This document shows, piece after piece, positions 25,480 through 34,514 of a stretch of 64,000 bases of DNA (position 1 is its first letter; each line of letters starts with the position of its first letter). The DNA lies in the NCBI RefSeq assembly GCF_032051575.1, contig NZ_DAMBYD010000004.1, positions 186,001-250,000 of the forward strand, written 5' to 3'. The position numbers and the translations under genes were made by a program. The notes beneath the pieces were generated by a model. That model was given only the letters and a program-made list of their open reading frames with translations, did no database searches and was not told where the DNA came from. This stretch comes from Aminipila sp032051575. Its GTDB lineage: Bacteria; Bacillota; Clostridia; Peptostreptococcales; Anaerovoracaceae.

Positions 25480-25860
25480 ATATCCTGAAAGCAGGAGCTG
25501 TGCCGCAGCTCTTGTTTTGAAGATATATAGCGAAAGCTATATGGCATTCAGTGGTTCCAATTTTGGTAATCGCGAGATTATACAGAATGGACCCAGGGAG
25601 GCAAAGTACATTGACAACTAAATACGCAGCATTTAAAAGTAGCATAAAAAAGAGCGGTATATCGCCATGAGCTGCTGCCACTAGGTAAAAGTAACAAAAC
25701 AGCAGGTCTGATTTGTACAAGCAGGGAGCGAAGGGCATAGGTTGTCTATCCCGCCATGAGGTTTTTATGTGAAGCTTATTCCAAAACGACGAGAGGATAA
25801 GAAAGATTAAATGTACCCAGGGATATCGGGGAGTGAGGGAAATAGATACCATAAATAAAA
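25480..25860 (+). ncRNA. Candidate structured RNA (hairpin-rich, noncoding)
   Basis: This stretch is richer in GC than its surroundings and has no credible gene. It holds several short perfect or near-perfect hairpins: GAGCTG/CAGCTC at 25495-25511, ATATAGC-GAAA-GCTATAT at 25525-25542 (a GNRA tetraloop), a GCGGTATATCGC palindrome at 25654-25665, and GGGCATAG/CTATCCC at 25733-25752. Such density suggests RNA structure; the strand follows the GNRA loop. No known family was recognised. Confidence 0.4.
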
Positions 25861-25884
25861 TAATAACTACTTTAACAGTAGATC

Positions 25885-25914
25885 ATGCCGGCATCCATAA
25901 AAGGCTGCCGGTAT
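25885..25914 (+). terminator. GC-rich hairpin before the recombinase module
   Basis: CCGGCA (25888-25893) pairs with TGCCGG (25906-25911) around a 12-base loop. There is no clear T run, so it could be a terminator remnant or the end of the structured RNA. Confidence 0.35.
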
Positions 25915-26005
25915 ATATGTGCTGTTAAGTAATTAAAGTTTGACGTATGAAGTTGATAGATCATAAATATAATTGTAAAAAGCAATAGGGGGGTGTGTAT
26001 AGTAA

Positions 26006-26164
26006 ATGGAAGCAAAAAAATCAGAATCTCAGCAAAAAATTTTTGAAGCCAGTAAGCAGTTTCAACAATTATTTAAGCTGGGGGTATATAAGCAGTTACA
26101 TACAGACGGTATCATCACGGAGAAGCAATATAAATCGATCCTGCAAAAACATAAAATGTGCTAA
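26006..26164 (+). CDS. Small conserved-type protein preceding the recombinase
   Basis: A 52-residue protein read from ATG 26006, with a strong G-rich ribosome site (AGGGGGGTG) upstream. The C-terminal half, LGVYKQLHTDGIITEKQYKS, has the form of short helical proteins often found just before large serine recombinase genes in Firmicutes; it may be a directionality factor. A longer overlapping frame (25995-26186) is less likely because it has no comparable site. The recombinase starts 70 bases downstream. Confidence 0.6.
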   Translation: MEAKKSESQQKIFEASKQFQQLFKLGVYKQLHTDGIITEKQYKSILQKHKMC

Positions 26165-26233
26165 TTTGAAAAGCGGCTTAACATGAAGTAAAATATGTAT
26201 GGCTGGTTTTTATCATTGAAAAGGAGAGATGCA

Positions 26234-27826
26234 ATGCTTACTGTAGTAGGTTATGGTAGAGTATCAACAGATGATGATGACCAATTAAATTCTTTAAACA
26301 ATCAGACAAGATTCTTCGGCGAATATATCGAAAGAAATTCAGAGTGGAGGTTTGGAGGGATATACGCGGATGAAGGTATAACCGGGACCAATACAAGAAA
26401 AAGAGATGAATTTAATAAAATGATAAGAGAAGCTTTAGCTGGAAACATTGATCTAATCATAACAAAAGAGGTTTCAAGATTTGCGAGAAATACGGTGGAC
26501 ACCTTGTCCTATGTAAGACTGTTAAAATCCAAAGGGGTCGGAGTTGTCTTTATAAATGACAACATTGATTCCAGGGATAAGGATGGAGAGTTCAGGCTGA
26601 CCATTATGGCATCTGTGGCGCAGGAAGAAAGCAGAAAAACTTCTGAACGTGTAAAGTGGGGCCAAAAAAGGCAGATGGAGAAAGGTTTTGTATTTGGCAA
26701 TGGTCCCTTTGGCTATAAGTGTGAAAAAGGTGTGTTGAAAATTCAAGAAGATGAAGCTGCTATTGTAAGAGACATATTTAATCGGTATGTATATGAACAA
26801 AAAGGCATTAGTGTGATAGCAAAAGAGTTAATTGATGAAAAAGTGACAGTTGGGGGCAGAATTGAAAAGTGGAGTCCGCAAACCATTGCCAGGATTCTTT
26901 GCAACGAAAAATACGTAGGAGATTTGACAACTCAGAAGACTGTCATAACAGACTTCTTGGAGCATAAGCAGTATATAAATAATGGACAAGAAAAACAACT
27001 ATATTTTCGGGATCACCATGAGGCTATAATCGATAGGGAAACTTGGGAGATGACAAGAGAAGAATATTCAAAGCGTTCCAAAATGTCAAAAGAAAAATCC
27101 AAATACTCAAACCGGTATTGGTGTTCAGGGAAAGTGATATGCGGCGAATGTGGTACAAACTGTATAACTCGTACCATGTTATTGAAAAAGGGAAGATGGA
27201 GGGCATGGCAGTGCAGCCAGGCCTATACATATGGAAAACCTAAAGTAGATGGAGTAGGAAATAAAAGAGGCTGCACAAACAGAGTGATAAATGAAAAGAT
27301 TCTGGTCTCATGTGTTCACTTTGCGTTGAAACATATATCCCTATTGAAAGATGAAATTTTTAATGAAATACAAGAAGAAATGAATAGTCTTCAGAATTGT
27401 GGAATGAATGAGGAGCAGGAAAAATCTTTAAAGAAGGAAATAAAAAATCTAAATAACAAGAAAGAGCAGCTAATTGATTTATATTTAGAAAAGAAGATTA
27501 CATCAGATGAATTAGAGCAAATGAAAGTGAAATATAACAATTCATTGGGTGACCTGGAAAAAAATCTTCAAAAAATAAAAAAAGAAAAGAAAGCAAAATT
27601 AAAAACGGAATCGAGTTTAACGCTTGCCTTTGATCAAATAAAAAACATAGTATCCCAGCAAGAACCCACTGTAGATTTATACGGTAAGATTTTAGATAAC
27701 ATAGTGCTTTATGAAAACCACGATTTGGATATAAGTTTTAAGTATATGCCTATACCAATTTGTTTACACTATGAAACATCGGGGAAGGGTGAAAACTACA
27801 GGGCTATATGCAACATAAGGGAGTAG
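26234..27826 (+). CDS. Large serine recombinase of the proposed sigK element
   Basis: I chose ATG 26234, preceded by GGAGAG; the frame opens at 26195. The 530-residue protein has an N-terminal resolvase domain with catalytic S11 (GYGRVST) and the arginines of SRFARN, then a recombinase domain, a Cys4 zinc ribbon (CGECGTNC and later cysteines) and a coiled coil at about 385-470. Its 3' end abuts the interrupted sigK half head-on, as for SpoIVCA in Bacillus subtilis. It is the expected enzyme for excising the element. Confidence 0.85.
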   Translation: MLTVVGYGRVSTDDDDQLNSLNNQTRFFGEYIERNSEWRFGGIYADEGITGTNTRKRDEFNKMIREALAGNIDLIITKEVSRFARNTVDTLSYVRLLKSKGVGVVFINDNIDSRDKDGEFRLTIMASVAQEESRKTSERVKWGQKRQMEKGFVFGNGPFGYKCEKGVLKIQEDEAAIVRDIFNRYVYEQKGISVIAKELIDEKVTVGGRIEKWSPQTIARILCNEKYVGDLTTQKTVITDFLEHKQYINNGQEKQLYFRDHHEAIIDRETWEMTREEYSKRSKMSKEKSKYSNRYWCSGKVICGECGTNCITRTMLLKKGRWRAWQCSQAYTYGKPKVDGVGNKRGCTNRVINEKILVSCVHFALKHISLLKDEIFNEIQEEMNSLQNCGMNEEQEKSLKKEIKNLNNKKEQLIDLYLEKKITSDELEQMKVKYNNSLGDLEKNLQKIKKEKKAKLKTESSLTLAFDQIKNIVSQQEPTVDLYGKILDNIVLYENHDLDISFKYMPIPICLHYETSGKGENYRAICNIRE

Positions 27827-28186
27827 TTTATAAGTTGTAAATATTATCACATTAGGCTCATTCAGTGAAATTTCCATTTTACGTTTCTTTTCTGAACGGA
27901 TTGACATTAGAATTTCATTTTCAATGCATTTTGCGGCATAAGTTGCTAGCCTTGTGGCGCGTTTGCAACTATATGTATTGATAGCTTTAATCAGCCCTAT
28001 AGTTCCAATGGAAATTAAATCGTCAGGATTTGTATTGCCACCAGAATATTTTTTTACTATATGCGCAACTAAACGGAGGTTACGCACAATTAATGTATTT
28101 TTAGCATCTAAATCGCCTTTTTCAAAAAGTTTAAGGTAATATTCCTCTTCCTTGCATGTAAGTGGTTTTGGAAAGGAACTGCCCAT
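27764..28186 (-). CDS. sigK: 5' half of sigK (mother-cell sigma factor), interrupted
   Basis: Residues 1-111 match sigma-K regions 1.2-2: NLRLVAHIVKKY, DDLISIGTIGLIKAIN and ATYAAKCIENEILMSIR, then EISLNEP. From residue 112 (about 27853) the frame runs into unrelated sequence and stops at 27764, overlapping the recombinase gene in antisense. Regions 3 and 4 are absent. The ATG follows an in-frame TAA directly, so there is no N-terminal pro-sequence, as in C. difficile. After excision the 3' half would be joined. It could also be a dead fragment. Confidence 0.8.
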   Translation of the reverse strand: MGSSFPKPLTCKEEEYYLKLFEKGDLDAKNTLIVRNLRLVAHIVKKYSGGNTNPDDLISIGTIGLIKAINTYSCKRATRLATYAAKCIENEILMSIRSEKKRKMEISLNEPNVIIFTTYKLLPYVAYSPVVFTLPRCFIV

Positions 28187-28240
28187 TTATGTAACCCCCC
28201 TCTGTAGACTTTTACTATATGCAGAAAAGGGGGCTAAAGT

Positions 28241-28271
28241 GCATGACCTTATAAAATAAGCATGACCTTAT
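28241..28271. promoter_or_regulatory. 12-bp direct repeats upstream of sigK
   Basis: GCATGACCTTAT occurs at 28241-28252 and 28260-28271, a 19-base period, 55-85 bases upstream of the sigK start. It may be a regulator site; the second copy overlaps the end of the DUF1540 gene. Confidence 0.4.
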
Positions 28272-28429
28272 TTAACTTCAAAGGATTTACAATCTGTACA
28301 TTGGTCTTGTGTTGGGTTTTTTTCATGGGTTCCCACTGTTATAGAATTAAGTGAACAATAATTCTGGCTATTTGCGTGATGTCTACACTGTTCTACTGTA
28401 CATTTAATACTTTCATTTACAAAATTCAT
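28268..28429 (-). CDS. DUF1540-like small cysteine-rich protein
   Basis: This encodes 53 residues with six cysteines in three pairs (CTVEQC, a single Cys in YCS, and CTDC), the pattern of DUF1540, a small metal-binding-type family common in clostridia. GGAGG lies 7 bases before ATG. It is the gene just upstream of sigK on the same strand, with 81 bases between. The function is unknown. Confidence 0.7.
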   Translation of the reverse strand: MNFVNESIKCTVEQCRHHANSQNYCSLNSITVGTHEKNPTQDQCTDCKSFEVK

Positions 28430-28512
28430 ATTAGTACCTCCTAAGTTTAGTTTTCTATTTTAGTATGTCAAAAATCATAAAATTTATTAATAAATTTGAA
28501 ATAGTTTTTCTC

Positions 28513-28541
28513 TTGTATAAGCCTCATTAAAATGCTACAAT
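28513..28541 (+). promoter_or_regulatory. Promoter of radC-mreBCD
   Basis: TTGTAT at 28513-28518 and TACAAT at 28536-28541 are separated by 17 bases, a good vegetative promoter about 80 bases before radC. Confidence 0.6.
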
Positions 28542-28620
28542 ATAAGATACGAATAATTGGGGAATTAAAAATAAGGGGGCGAGAGATATTGCATCTTTTA
28601 TGATGCAGGGGGAAAAACAC

Positions 28621-29298
28621 ATGATAATAAAAAAACTTCCAGTAGATGAAAGACCTCAAGAGAAATTGGTTATTTATGGTAATTCGGCGTTATCAAATGC
28701 AGAGCTTCTAGCAATCATTATTAGAACTGGAACTAATAACAAATCAGCAGTGACTCTTGCAAATGAGATTCTAGCATACAAGGAAAATGGAATTGCTTTT
28801 CTAGCAGAATGTGTACCAGAAGAGTTGGCAGAAATACAAGGTATTGGACAAGTTAAGGCCTGTCAGATAGTAGCAGCCATTGAACTGGGAAAGAGAATTG
28901 CCACAAAACCTAAAGAAATGAGAATCAATGTGAACAACCCGGAAGCAATCGTCGACCTTTTTATGGAAAAAATGAGATACTATAAAAGGGAGTTTTTTAA
29001 TGTTGTAATACTTAACACAAAGGGTGAAGTAATATCTGTTGAAAATGTTGCAATTGGCAATTTAAATTGCACTATTATTCACCCAAGAGAAATTTTTTGC
29101 AAAGCAGTTAAAAAAAGTGCATCAGCTGTTATTTTTGTACATAATCATCCTAGCGGGAATCCTACGCCAAGTAGAGAAGACATAGATATTACAGAAAGAC
29201 TTATTAAAGCTGGTGAGGTATTAGGAATTAAAGTACTTGACCATATAATAATTGGTGACGGCACTTTTTTAAGCTTTAGAAATAAAAGTCTTATGTAA
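28621..29298 (+). CDS. radC: RadC-family JAB-domain protein
   Basis: I chose ATG 28621, with AGGGGGA 7 bases before it; an earlier ATG at 28600 is less well placed. The 225-residue protein has a helix-hairpin-helix region (IQGIGQVKACQIVAAIELG) and the MPN+/JAMM metal motif HNHPSGNPTPSRED. Despite its name the family has no proven repair role. Its place before mreB is standard in Firmicutes. Confidence 0.9.
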   Translation: MIIKKLPVDERPQEKLVIYGNSALSNAELLAIIIRTGTNNKSAVTLANEILAYKENGIAFLAECVPEELAEIQGIGQVKACQIVAAIELGKRIATKPKEMRINVNNPEAIVDLFMEKMRYYKREFFNVVILNTKGEVISVENVAIGNLNCTIIHPREIFCKAVKKSASAVIFVHNHPSGNPTPSREDIDITERLIKAGEVLGIKVLDHIIIGDGTFLSFRNKSLM

Positions 29299-29349
29299 TT
29301 GTCCAAGCTTTTTTAGGACAGGAGAACAATACGTAGTGGAGGATTTAGT

Positions 29350-30381
29350 ATGTTTTTTAGAAATGATATGGGTATAGATTTAGGCACAGCTAATACTTTA
29401 ATATATATGAAAGAAAAGGGAATAGTATTGAATGAGCCATCTGTAATAGCCATGGATAAACTTAGTAACACGGTTATGGCAACTGGAACAGCGGCAAAAC
29501 GTATGATCGGTAAAACACCGGCATCTATTGAAGTTGTAAGACCTTTAAGAGAAGGTGTTATATCTGACTTTGATATGACTGCGGAGATGATTAGAGTATT
29601 TATAAGAAAGGCATTAGGAAACAAAAATTCTAATAACCTTCGCATTTCCATAGGTGTACCTAGTGGGGTTACAGAAGTAGAAAAAAGAGCAGTTGAAGAA
29701 GTTGTAAGACAAATGGGAGCAAGAGAAGTATATATTCTTGAAGAACCTATGGCAGCAGCCATTGGTTCGAATCTGGCTATTGATGAGGCAGAAGGCTGTA
29801 TGATTTGTGATATTGGTGGTGGTACTACTGATATTGCCATTATTGCTTTAGGTGGAATCGTAACAAGTATTTCATTACGATATGCTGGAGATAAATTAAA
29901 TGACGCTATTGTAGCGTATATGAGAAAAACTTTTAATTTGGCAATTGGAGATAAGACAGCAGAAGAATTAAAAATTAAAGTTGGCTGCGCTATGATTGAA
30001 ACGGATGAACAGGGTAATGAAATCACCATTACAGAGCAAGCAAGAGGAAGAGATATTATTTCAGGGTTACCTTCAACAGTTGAAGTAACAAACAGAGATA
30101 TGTTGATTGCCCTTGAGGAGTCTGTGGAAATTATTATTGATGGTATAAAATCCACTCTAGAAAAAGCGCCGCCTGAAATAGCAGCAGATATAGTGAATAA
30201 TGGATTAGTATTGTCTGGTGGCGGTGGTATGCTTTCTGAGCTGGATAAATTAATTTCTCAGAAGACTGGAATGAGTGTCACCGTTGAAGGAAATGCTTTT
30301 GAAGCAGTTGCCTTAGGCACAGGAAAAAGCTTAGAAAATTTAGAGAAATTGAAGAGATACGCTTGCGTATCAAGAAGATAG
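29350..30381 (+). CDS. mreB: Rod-shape actin MreB
   Basis: A 343-residue actin-like protein. The phosphate-1 loop is GIDLGTANTLIY near residue 8 and the phosphate-2 loop is DIGGGTTDIAII; the adenosine motif is LSGGGGM. It polymerises under the membrane and directs lateral wall synthesis with MreC, MreD, RodA and PBP2, all encoded here. GGAGG lies upstream of ATG. Length is normal. Confidence 0.95.
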   Translation: MFFRNDMGIDLGTANTLIYMKEKGIVLNEPSVIAMDKLSNTVMATGTAAKRMIGKTPASIEVVRPLREGVISDFDMTAEMIRVFIRKALGNKNSNNLRISIGVPSGVTEVEKRAVEEVVRQMGAREVYILEEPMAAAIGSNLAIDEAEGCMICDIGGGTTDIAIIALGGIVTSISLRYAGDKLNDAIVAYMRKTFNLAIGDKTAEELKIKVGCAMIETDEQGNEITITEQARGRDIISGLPSTVEVTNRDMLIALEESVEIIIDGIKSTLEKAPPEIAADIVNNGLVLSGGGGMLSELDKLISQKTGMSVTVEGNAFEAVALGTGKSLENLEKLKRYACVSRR

Positions 30382-30394
30382 GAAAATACTTAAA

Positions 30395-31213
30395 ATGAGG
30401 TTTATTAGAGAACATAAATTATTTAGTCTTTTAATAACAGTTGTACTTGTATTGTGCATTATCATGATTGTTTCTTATAAAACTGGTGGAACGAATAGTT
30501 TTATTGGAAATATATTTCAAACAGGTACAACAACTATTCAGAAGCCTTTATCCAATGCAGGTACTTCTGTAAAAAGTAATATAAGAGGCATTTTTAAGTT
30601 TAAACAGGTAGTAGCTGAAAATGAAAAATTGAAAAATGAAGTGAGTGATTTGCAGCAACAGGTTATAGATCTTACTTTAAAGAAAAATGAGTTGCAGCAA
30701 TTACAAGAGTTATCTAATGCGCTTAATTATGAAAGTGTCAATAACAACAATAATTTAGTTACTGCAAGTATTATATCTTTAGATGGCTCAAACTGGTTTA
30801 ATCTATTCACTATTGACCGAGGTACAGAAAGTGGCATTAAAAAGGATTGCATCGTAGTAAATGGAGATGGCCTGGTAGGTAAAGTCCTAGAAGCTGGTAA
30901 TGGATGGTCAAAGGTTGTTTCAATTATTGATGAATCAAATAGTGTAAGTTTTATGGTACTTAGAGATATGAGCCTAATAGGTATAGTATCTGGAGATAGT
31001 AAGGGATCATTATCGGGATTTTTGCTTGATAATAAGGCAAGTGTTATAGAAGGCGATGTTTTGGTTACCTCAAACATGGGATTATATCCTGAGGGAATTA
31101 AGATTGGTAAAATTCTTAAAGTAGAATACAATAGTGATACACAGCTTAAAACCGTGAAGATAAAACCGAGCGTTTCCTTTAAAAGTTTACAGAAGGTGGC
31201 GGTTATAATATGA
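30395..31213 (+). CDS. mreC: Rod-shape protein MreC
   Basis: A 272-residue protein with an N-terminal transmembrane helix (about 10-28), a coiled coil (about 68-108) and the beta-rich MreC core, including VNGDGLVGKV and a late VTSNMGLYPEGI. It scaffolds PBP2 outside the membrane. It overlaps mreD by 4 bases. Confidence 0.92.
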   Translation: MRFIREHKLFSLLITVVLVLCIIMIVSYKTGGTNSFIGNIFQTGTTTIQKPLSNAGTSVKSNIRGIFKFKQVVAENEKLKNEVSDLQQQVIDLTLKKNELQQLQELSNALNYESVNNNNNLVTASIISLDGSNWFNLFTIDRGTESGIKKDCIVVNGDGLVGKVLEAGNGWSKVVSIIDESNSVSFMVLRDMSLIGIVSGDSKGSLSGFLLDNKASVIEGDVLVTSNMGLYPEGIKIGKILKVEYNSDTQLKTVKIKPSVSFKSLQKVAVII

Positions 31214-31719
31214 AAATGAGATTTGCTGTCATCATTTTTGGGGTTGCATTTTTATTGCAAGGAACGGTGTTAAATTTATTTTCAATTAATGGAGCTACTC
31301 CAAATTTAGTTTTATGTTTGGTTATAATTTTTTCATTTTTATATGAGGATAGCAATGGGCTTACTTTGGGAGTAGTTTTTGGTCTGCTTATAGATACATG
31401 TATGTCACAGTATGTGGGAGTATCAGCATTTTGTTATTTAATAGTGAGTTTGATAGTTATTAATTTAAGAGAGACTATTAATAAAGAAAATCTTGCTTCA
31501 GTTATAATTGTATCAGTAGGGTCAACTCTGATATTTAATTTTATATACTTTATAATATATGCATGTTTTGGCAGTACCTATTCGTTATTATATTGGTTAA
31601 AACTTCAGCCAATATATATAATTTATAATTCAGCAGTTGTATTCATATTGTACTTAATTTTTATAAAGAAAGTGGTTAAGTATAGAAATGATAGGTATTT
31701 AATATGGAAAAAGTACTAA
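31210..31719 (+). CDS. mreD: Rod-shape membrane protein MreD
   Basis: A 169-residue, very hydrophobic protein with five to six predicted helices, including the family-like GLLIDTCMSQYVGVSA segment. It starts inside the mreC stop and overlaps the next gene by 16 bases, so the genes are translationally coupled. It stabilises MreC and RodA in the elongasome. Confidence 0.88.
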   Translation: MKMRFAVIIFGVAFLLQGTVLNLFSINGATPNLVLCLVIIFSFLYEDSNGLTLGVVFGLLIDTCMSQYVGVSAFCYLIVSLIVINLRETINKENLASVIIVSVGSTLIFNFIYFIIYACFGSTYSLLYWLKLQPIYIIYNSAVVFILYLIFIKKVVKYRNDRYLIWKKY

Positions 31720-34496
31720 AATCAAGATATGGTCAAATTGTCTTTGTAATTACAGTACTTATGGTTGTGTTATTTCTAAGACTTTTCATTTTAACAGTAA
31801 TGCAGAATGAAGAGTGGAAAGATAAAGCTACCAATATAAGTACAAAAAGTATTTATACAAAAGCTCCTAGAGGAGAAATTCTTGATAGATATGGAAGAGT
31901 TGTTGCAGGCAACAGACAGGCTTTTACACTGCAGATTAATGCAGGAGATTCCAGTGATGAGGAATTAAATAAAGTATGTAGTGAAGTTGTTAGAATTTTA
32001 GAGAAAAATAATGAGGATTTTTTTGATAATTTACCCATTATTATTACAGGAAACAAATTCACATATACTTATCAAAATGATATAGAAGAGTGGCTCACTG
32101 CGCAAGAAATGCCAATTACATTTACGGCAAAAGAAGCTTTTGATGAATTGAGAGTACGATATGGAATTGATGAGTCTTTAGATAAATATGAGGCTCAGAC
32201 AGAATTACAAAATGTATATAAGATATATCCACCTATATCCGTAAAAAACATGAGGTTTTCAAAAGACTTGGATAAAGAAAGTTTCTTAGGCAGATACAGT
32301 TTAGACAAAGAAACACTGACTGAGGAAAAAGCCAAAAAAACAGAACTTTCGGCAAAAGAAGCGTTCTATCGTCTAAGAGATTATTTTAAAATAGATCCTA
32401 TGCTGTCAAATGAACAAGCCAGAAAAATAATTGTCATTAGAAATGAAATGAAGTCAATGGGCTTCAGAAAGTATTTACCCGCTGATATTGCAAAAGGAAT
32501 TTCTGACAGTACTATTGTTGAAATTGAAGAAAGAAGTGCGGAATTACCACAAGTAAAAGTAGTATCAGAAACTAGAAGATATTATCCAAATGCAAATACA
32601 GCATCACATATCTTAGGGTATTTAGGACAAATTTCAGAAAGTGATAAGGAATATTATGTAGATACGTTGGGTTATAACTCAAATGACCTTATTGGGCAGA
32701 ATGGTATTGAAAGTGCTTATGAAACTTCACTGAAGGGAAAAGATGGCATAAAAAATGTTCAAGTAAATGCAGTGGGAGAGTTGGTAAGAACAATTAGTGA
32801 AACTGAACCACAAAAGGGTAAAGATGTTTATCTGACTATGGATGTAGAATTACAGAAGACTGCTGAAGATGCTTTGGAGCAGGCACTAAAACAAATTCAG
32901 GTAGGTGGTACTTTTCAAAGCCAATATGGTAATTATCACTACTCTAAAGCATATAAGAATGCTAATGTTGGAGCAGTAGTTGCTATTGAAGTAGAAACAG
33001 GAGATGTATTGGCTATGGCTAGTGCTCCTGATTTTGATCCGAATCTATTTGCTACTGGAATTAGTAAAGATGACTGGAATGCACTGCAAAGCCAAAACCC
33101 TAGAGATTCTATGGCACCTGCACCTTTATATAATGTAGCCACTATGACTCCTGTACAACCCGGATCAACTTTTAAGATGGTTACCGCCACAGCTGCGCTA
33201 GAGGCAGGTCTTGATCCTAACAAAAAACTATATGATGGTGGACGTATAATGGTAGGAAACCGGCCGTATGCTTGTTTAATCTGGCATAGAAATGGTGGAT
33301 CACACGGATACGTTAATTTAGCTGAGGCGTTAGAAGTATCCTGTAACTATTACTTTTATGATATTGCTACAGGTAAGGATTTTTATAAGGGAGTCAATCT
33401 AGGATACCGAACACCTATAAGTATTGATATTATAACATCTTATGCAGAACAGTATGGACTTGGAAAACCAACGGGAATTGAAATACCAGAACGAGTTGTA
33501 GGGGTTCCTACTGCTGAGAAGAAAATGGAACAGATGAAGTCAAGCTTAAGGTCTGATTTAAAAAGTAAAGCAGAAAAATATTTTGATAAAAACACAGTGA
33601 AAGATGAAAGTAAATTATCAAAAAGCATTGATATTATCGTGAACTGGACAGATGAAAACCCAACTAAAAATCAAGTTGTTGATCGGCTTACAAAGCTAAA
33701 ATTAGGAGTAAAGGAAAACATGATAGATTCCTTGGCGGACTTGTGTAAATATACCTATTTTAATTATGCAGCATGGACTTTGGGTGACGAATTTAATATA
33801 GCAATTGGTCAGGGTGAAAATTCTTATACGCCACTTCAAATGGCAAATTATGTTGCTACTATAGGAAATAAAGGTGTTCATAATAAAGTGAGCCTAATTA
33901 AGGCAATTGAAGGGCAGAAACCTATAGAAAAGGAACCTGGAACAAAAATAAAATTAAGTGATGACAGACATTTAGATGAGATCATAGAGGGGATGAAATT
34001 GGTTGCAAATGGACCTAAGGGAAGTCTAAAAGGTGTATTTGGTAATTTCCCTGTAGAAGTAGCAGGAAAATCTGGTACGGCAGAAAGGTCAGGAAAAATG
34101 CATCCACCTGATGAGGTGGCGTATATCCAAAAACATTTAAGACAAATAAATTCAAGGCTTTCATGGGAACAAGTAGAAACAGAGATGAAACGTCTAATGA
34201 AAAAAGAGCCTGACACTTATAGAACTAAAGACGGAGCGGTAAGACAGGCAGTGATTAATTTAAGTAATGGTACTGTTGATTATGAAAAAATAGATGCTTA
34301 TAAGAGTAATTATGATAACTTTGCTTGGGTTTTAACAATGGCACCCGCGGATAAACCTAAAATTGCCGTGGCTGTTATGATTGTTCAAGGTGGTACAGCT
34401 GGGTATGCTGCTCCAGTAGCTCGTGAAGTTATAGGCAAGTATTTGCAATTAGATAAGACTTACGAGGATTTCAATTTAAATACAACAATACAATAA
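31704..34496 (+). CDS. Penicillin-binding protein 2 (class B, elongation)
   Basis: A 930-residue protein with one N-terminal helix (about 12-32), a long dimerisation region and a transpeptidase domain with active-site PGSTFK (SxxK), VSCNYYF (SxN) and GKSGTAE (KSG). It cross-links peptidoglycan with RodA. At 930 residues it is longer than the usual 650-750; inserts appear between residues ~100-250 and in the transpeptidase domain around 600-680. Such inserts occur in clostridial PBP2 proteins. Confidence 0.9.
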   Translation: MEKVLKSRYGQIVFVITVLMVVLFLRLFILTVMQNEEWKDKATNISTKSIYTKAPRGEILDRYGRVVAGNRQAFTLQINAGDSSDEELNKVCSEVVRILEKNNEDFFDNLPIIITGNKFTYTYQNDIEEWLTAQEMPITFTAKEAFDELRVRYGIDESLDKYEAQTELQNVYKIYPPISVKNMRFSKDLDKESFLGRYSLDKETLTEEKAKKTELSAKEAFYRLRDYFKIDPMLSNEQARKIIVIRNEMKSMGFRKYLPADIAKGISDSTIVEIEERSAELPQVKVVSETRRYYPNANTASHILGYLGQISESDKEYYVDTLGYNSNDLIGQNGIESAYETSLKGKDGIKNVQVNAVGELVRTISETEPQKGKDVYLTMDVELQKTAEDALEQALKQIQVGGTFQSQYGNYHYSKAYKNANVGAVVAIEVETGDVLAMASAPDFDPNLFATGISKDDWNALQSQNPRDSMAPAPLYNVATMTPVQPGSTFKMVTATAALEAGLDPNKKLYDGGRIMVGNRPYACLIWHRNGGSHGYVNLAEALEVSCNYYFYDIATGKDFYKGVNLGYRTPISIDIITSYAEQYGLGKPTGIEIPERVVGVPTAEKKMEQMKSSLRSDLKSKAEKYFDKNTVKDESKLSKSIDIIVNWTDENPTKNQVVDRLTKLKLGVKENMIDSLADLCKYTYFNYAAWTLGDEFNIAIGQGENSYTPLQMANYVATIGNKGVHNKVSLIKAIEGQKPIEKEPGTKIKLSDDRHLDEIIEGMKLVANGPKGSLKGVFGNFPVEVAGKSGTAERSGKMHPPDEVAYIQKHLRQINSRLSWEQVETEMKRLMKKEPDTYRTKDGAVRQAVINLSNGTVDYEKIDAYKSNYDNFAWVLTMAPADKPKIAVAVMIVQGGTAGYAAPVAREVIGKYLQLDKTYEDFNLNTTIQ

Positions 34497-34514
34497 ACTA
34501 GGAGGCAATAAAAT

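Larger units (their letters stand above)
1..27854. mobile_element. Proposed sigK-intervening (skin-like) element, right part
   Basis: The right boundary is where the minus-strand sigK reading frame stops matching sigma-K, just after residues EISLNEP near 27854. A large serine recombinase gene ends about 28 bases away and reads towards sigK, as in known skin elements. The 3' half of sigK should lie to the left on the minus strand; no such reading frame is seen in 1-27800, so the element would continue beyond the window. The cargo is AT-rich, rich in defence genes and has no sporulation or housekeeping genes. The alternative is that sigK here is a dead fragment beside an unrelated integrated element. 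Confidence 0.65.

Noticed and set aside
25472..25852. Minus-strand 126-residue frame
   Set aside because: It has no ribosome site, has an odd composition and lies over the hairpin-rich region; it is more likely an accident of structured noncoding sequence.
25885..25914. Hairpin as a certain terminator
   Set aside because: There is no T run after the stem, so it is reported only with low confidence.
27764..27853. Residues 112-140 of the sigK frame as real sigma-K sequence
   Set aside because: They do not continue the sigma-K pattern (DKEGNEISL expected) and lie antisense to the recombinase end, so they are read-through.
29313..30155. Long minus-strand frame of 280 codons
   Set aside because: It is antisense to mreB, whose motifs are certain; long antisense frames are common opposite conserved genes.
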